This document shows, in pieces, positions 12,417-15,664 of a stretch of 15,664 bases of DNA. The stretch covers positions 1-15,664 of the forward strand of contig DAOTUB010000226.1 in assembly GCA_034437455.1 (NCBI GenBank), written 5' to 3'. Every line of letters begins with the position of its first letter. Position 1 is the first letter of the stretch. Under the pieces are notes generated by a model. The model had not been told where the DNA came from and made no database searches. It was given only the letters and a program-made list of their open reading frames with translations. The DNA comes from DAOTUB01 sp034437455 (GTDB lineage Bacteria; Chloroflexota; Anaerolineae; B4-G1). The position numbers were made by a program, and so were the translations under genes.

Positions 12417-15400
12417 ATACACACGAACATCCCTGGATTCAACGTAAGGTTGCCGATGAGATATACGAACGAGCGATCACGGCTGACGTTGCTCCCATAG
12501 TCTTCTTTATACAGGCACCAGCCGGTATGGGAAAAACCTTTCTGGCCCGCGATATCGGCGTTCGACTGGGCAGCCCCACCGGCTACGAACCGGCGCGCCG
12601 GGGGAACGTGGCATGGTCAGGCATCCTCGATCTCTACGATCCTGATACCAACAGCAATCAAGGGATCGAGCGCCGTTTGATTCAGGCCTTTTCCCAAACA
12701 GGCTTCGAGTTCGAAGCCTACCGCGATGCGCGCAGCTTGTATGATGCATGGTTCAAAGGCGGCCTCGTTGGCAGCAGCTTGGAAGAGCAGCGACGCAAAG
12801 TGGAACGTGCTTTTGCCGAGGGGTTGAAAGCTGTATCCCAGGATCAGCGATTGGTTTTCGCCTTCGATACCGTTGAACGCTTGGAAAGTGCTCTAGATCC
12901 CTTACAACAAGTACAACAAGACAGTGACACCACTTCGGTTATGGACTGGCTTATCTACCAAATCACCCAGTTGAACAGCGGCATTGTGTTGCTATTTGGG
13001 CGGCGCGCGAACCGTTTCTATCAAAAGCTGCAAACCGCGCTGGAGGAAGCCCATCGCCCGGAACCAGAACTGGTTGACCTGAGCACACTCGACACCGATG
13101 AAGCCCAGGACTTTTTTACCAACCGTATACAACGTCACCCTCAGTTAGAAAGGCTGCTGGATGAAAAGTTAAAAGCTTTGCTGCTCGACGGCACAGAAGG
13201 TAATCCGCTGCTTTTAGATCTGGCTCTGCTAAGTCTGCTAGAAACTCGAGATCCAAATTACATCACAAAAGCGTTAGAGGAGCCGAAGGGGTTGCAAACT
13301 GTTCAACGTGCTTTGCTGAACGCCTATATGAATGCGTTTGAAAAATCGGAGCGGCAGATTCTGCTGCGTTATCTGGCGCTGGCGCGCAATGGTCTCTTTG
13401 CTGAATTGTTACAGGCCCTGGAACCGGAGCGCGCCGATGCATTGATCGCCGAATTAAAACAGATGGAAAAGCTCCCCTTTATCAAGGTGCGGGATATATC
13501 CGTGGCTGTACCTGGGCGACAAGAGCGTGCGCCACGGCGCACCTATTTCCTGCACGATGCGATGTACACGCTGTGTGATGAGCTTTGGCTCAAGCCGGAA
13601 CAAGTCAGACGGGACAGTCAACGACTTGTGGCGTGGTACGACGCTCAACTCGAAGTGCTGCAGGATGCTGATTTGTTAGTCGAATCGCTCTTTTACCGGA
13701 TGCGTGCTGATCCGGTTGTTGGCTATCAATGGTATTTACGGCACGCGGATCAGGCGATCCGCAGCGCTCAGACCGGGCTGGACATGCGGCTGCGGGATGG
13801 TATGGGACTCTTTCTTGCTAGCGCCGCAGAACCAACAGATGAGCCCGGACAATCTTTGAGCAGTCCCATTGACCGGGCCAACATCGCAGCCTTGATGCCG
13901 GAGATCTTCGATGACTTTCGTCTGGACAGTGCCACCCTGCGGATCAAACGCTACACCATACGCGGTAAAACGGGACAGGCTGCGCAAATCGGTGAACAGA
14001 TGTTACCCTGGGCAGGAGAGTTGTTTCAAAGTAGTCCCGAACGCTATCGTCTGGCTTTCGCTGAGTTCCTGCTCTGGTATGCTCAGACCGTTATGTACGG
14101 ATATGAAATTGACGAGGCGCTAGATCTATATCAACAAGTGATTGATTTGCTTTCAGAAGGGCACTCAGCCGCATCTTTGGAAAAAGTAGAAACAGGAATG
14201 AGTGATTTTGAGCGCTGGCGCTTGAGTCTGGTATTGGGGCGTACCTATAATAACCTGGGATATACCCACTGGATGTACACCGGGCAGTACCACCTGGCGC
14301 TGCACGAGTTTCAGCAGGCAATCAGCCTTTTTCGTATTACAGGACTGGAGGAAGAACTGGCAAACACGAACGATAATATGGGGCGAGTACATGCGTTTCT
14401 GGGTGGCGAGTTTCAGGCGACTATGTTGATCAAAAAAGGACGCGAGATACGTGAGACCTTGGGTTTGACGTATCGTGAAGCCCTAAGTCACAATTCCTTG
14501 GCATTGGTGCTGATTCGCTTTGGCCGCGCCACACAGGCCTTGAACGCGATAGAAGAGGCATTGATTCACTTCCGTCGCACCGAAGTTCAGCGAGGCATTG
14601 GACTGGGATTGCTCACCCGTGGTATGATTTATCGCAGTATGGCAGAACTACGTGAAGAGTTGAACATTTCCAACCAAGAAGCGCTACGTTACACAGACCT
14701 GGCGGAAAGTGATCTCAAGGATGCTGTGCGGATCTTTTCAGAATCAGTGCATGAGCCAATTCGTGAAGTACAGGCACGGAATGAGATGGCTTGCTGTTAC
14801 CGAGCACGATATTTGCTCCTGCGGCGTAGTGGCGCTAACGAATCTGAACAAGAAATGGCCCTTATTCAAGGACGTATGTACTTCCGCCAAGCGATTGAGT
14901 TGTCTCAGAAGCATAGGTATACTATTGAAGAACTAGATTCGATGCAGGATTTAGCTGTATTATTCACCCGAGCGGAACAATATGCCGATGCAAGGCGTTA
15001 CTTGGACGAAATCCGTCGCAAGATTCCCAATCAATATGCAGTGCAACCAGGAAGCGGTATGGCAGCGATCGGTGAATCAGACCGCGTAGACGCTTATTAC
15101 AAATTACTTGGTCAAGTGGAACTATTAGAAGGGGCCATTACTTACGAAGAGGGAAAACAACAAGCGTGTGACGAGGGGTTAAAAGGGGGACAGCCTACGC
15201 GGAAGGCCTGGCTAGATACTGCACGTCACTATTTATTAGCCGTGTCATATTTCAACCACTATGCTACAGAGCCTTTTGTGCGCAGACTGACTTTTAGTCG
15301 GATTTACAAGCGCTTCGAAGATTGTGATCCAGTTCTGGTGCGCGAAATCACACAATTGCATATGCCACGATGGGTCGAGGAATATGATCTACCCGATGAA

Positions 15401-15445
15401 TTAGTGCGAAGTCTGTTCCGGGACGTATTTGGTCTGTTCGACTGA
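12413..15445 (+). CDS. STAND NTPase with C-terminal TPR repeats
   Basis: A 1010-residue protein. The NTPase occupies about 1-300: Walker A APAGMGKTF (35-43), Walker B RLVFAFDTVE (146-155, Asp152), a sensor-like strand LLFGRR (193-198) and a GNP motif (263-265) of the STAND type. A winged-helix-like part follows (about 305-400). From about 515 to 870 there are tandem helical TPR-type repeats, clearest at LGRTYNNLGYTHWMYTGQYH, ALHEFQQAISLF and ALVLIRFGRATQALNAIEEA. In STAND proteins the repeats usually recognise the trigger and ATP controls oligomerisation. There is no fused effector, so another protein of the operon probably acts. The start ATG overlaps the upstream TGA by 4 bp (ATGA at 12413-12416) with GGAGG at 12401-12405. 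It is the last gene of the operon, and no hairpin terminator is evident after the TGA at 15443-15445. Confidence 0.88.
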   Translation: MNTHEHPWIQRKVADEIYERAITADVAPIVFFIQAPAGMGKTFLARDIGVRLGSPTGYEPARRGNVAWSGILDLYDPDTNSNQGIERRLIQAFSQTGFEFEAYRDARSLYDAWFKGGLVGSSLEEQRRKVERAFAEGLKAVSQDQRLVFAFDTVERLESALDPLQQVQQDSDTTSVMDWLIYQITQLNSGIVLLFGRRANRFYQKLQTALEEAHRPEPELVDLSTLDTDEAQDFFTNRIQRHPQLERLLDEKLKALLLDGTEGNPLLLDLALLSLLETRDPNYITKALEEPKGLQTVQRALLNAYMNAFEKSERQILLRYLALARNGLFAELLQALEPERADALIAELKQMEKLPFIKVRDISVAVPGRQERAPRRTYFLHDAMYTLCDELWLKPEQVRRDSQRLVAWYDAQLEVLQDADLLVESLFYRMRADPVVGYQWYLRHADQAIRSAQTGLDMRLRDGMGLFLASAAEPTDEPGQSLSSPIDRANIAALMPEIFDDFRLDSATLRIKRYTIRGKTGQAAQIGEQMLPWAGELFQSSPERYRLAFAEFLLWYAQTVMYGYEIDEALDLYQQVIDLLSEGHSAASLEKVETGMSDFERWRLSLVLGRTYNNLGYTHWMYTGQYHLALHEFQQAISLFRITGLEEELANTNDNMGRVHAFLGGEFQATMLIKKGREIRETLGLTYREALSHNSLALVLIRFGRATQALNAIEEALIHFRRTEVQRGIGLGLLTRGMIYRSMAELREELNISNQEALRYTDLAESDLKDAVRIFSESVHEPIREVQARNEMACCYRARYLLLRRSGANESEQEMALIQGRMYFRQAIELSQKHRYTIEELDSMQDLAVLFTRAEQYADARRYLDEIRRKIPNQYAVQPGSGMAAIGESDRVDAYYKLLGQVELLEGAITYEEGKQQACDEGLKGGQPTRKAWLDTARHYLLAVSYFNHYATEPFVRRLTFSRIYKRFEDCDPVLVREITQLHMPRWVEEYDLPDELVRSLFRDVFGLFD

Positions 15446-15664
15446 GTTTATTGGGTTGGAACAGTATTTCAAAAACGTCCTTCATGTAAACAACCGCCTG
15501 TTGTGCAGTCTAGTATATAGATGGGAGAGTCAACCCGTCCTATATATCGCTGAATATGTTTTGCGATGCTATGGGTATGTTGAGCTAAAACTGCGGTATC
15601 TGTTCTCCTGGCCTCCAACATAATTCGATACACTGGTTCGGTGCTCGCAGGACGACATTCAATG

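Noticed and set aside
15446..15664. Gene, terminator or repeat in the tail after the TPR gene
   Set aside because: The only open frame (64 codons from 15429) overlaps the preceding gene, has no Shine-Dalgarno and has no recognisable motif. The TATATAG/CTATATA pair near 15512-15545 has a 19-base loop and weak pairing. I see nothing supportable here.

Overview
The window is a gene-dense stretch, all on the + strand, from what looks like a filamentous or sediment-type bacterium. Chloroflexota is my best guess, because multi-domain caspase/AAA proteins, glycine-rich membrane ATPases and short shared adapter helices of this style are typical there. That is inference; no rRNA or housekeeping gene is present to confirm it. 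I see no tRNA, rRNA, CRISPR array or prophage gene.

Layout. (1) Bases 1-585: the C-terminal end of a large helical-repeat protein that starts outside the window. (2) Bases 614-8137, very GC-rich: a caspase-like protease fused to a P-loop ATPase; a REP-associated (Y1/HUH) transposase flanked by palindromes; a polytopic glycine-rich membrane protein with an AAA ATPase and winged helix; a membrane-anchored coiled-coil protein with an extracytoplasmic beta domain; and a 132-residue adapter with a C-terminal death-like domain. (3) Bases 8138-8263: a regulatory region with three TGTGG repeats at exact 11-bp spacing, a near-consensus sigma-70 promoter and two possible start codons. (4) Bases 8264-15445, lower GC: a tightly packed operon of a HAD hydrolase, a DUF4062/P-loop/OmpR-type winged-helix protein, a compact STAND-like ATPase and a STAND-TPR protein. 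The last two junctions are 4-bp ATGA overlaps. (5) Bases 15446-15664: no gene, and no clear terminator.

How it may work together. The window reads as two adjacent conflict or signalling modules. They are tied together by one roughly 44-residue helical adapter that occurs in three proteins (caspase, small adapter, DUF4062 protein). The DNA encoding its core is 38-39 of 41 bases identical between copies, and all differences are at synonymous third positions. The simplest model is that P-loop proteins sense a trigger, the shared module and the death-like domain bring proteins together, and the caspase (and perhaps the TIR-like DUF4062 domain) acts as effector, with the membrane proteins as a further target or effector arm. 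The DUF4062 protein ends in a PhoB/OmpR-type DNA-binding domain, and the 11-bp repeats upstream of its own operon are the kind of site such domains bind. Autoregulation is therefore a concrete, testable prediction.

A REP/RAYT element has entered the first module. One palindrome supplies the stop codon of the caspase gene, a second lies between the transposase and the membrane ATPase gene, and a third sits in frame inside the membrane ATPase gene and adds exactly 11 codons.
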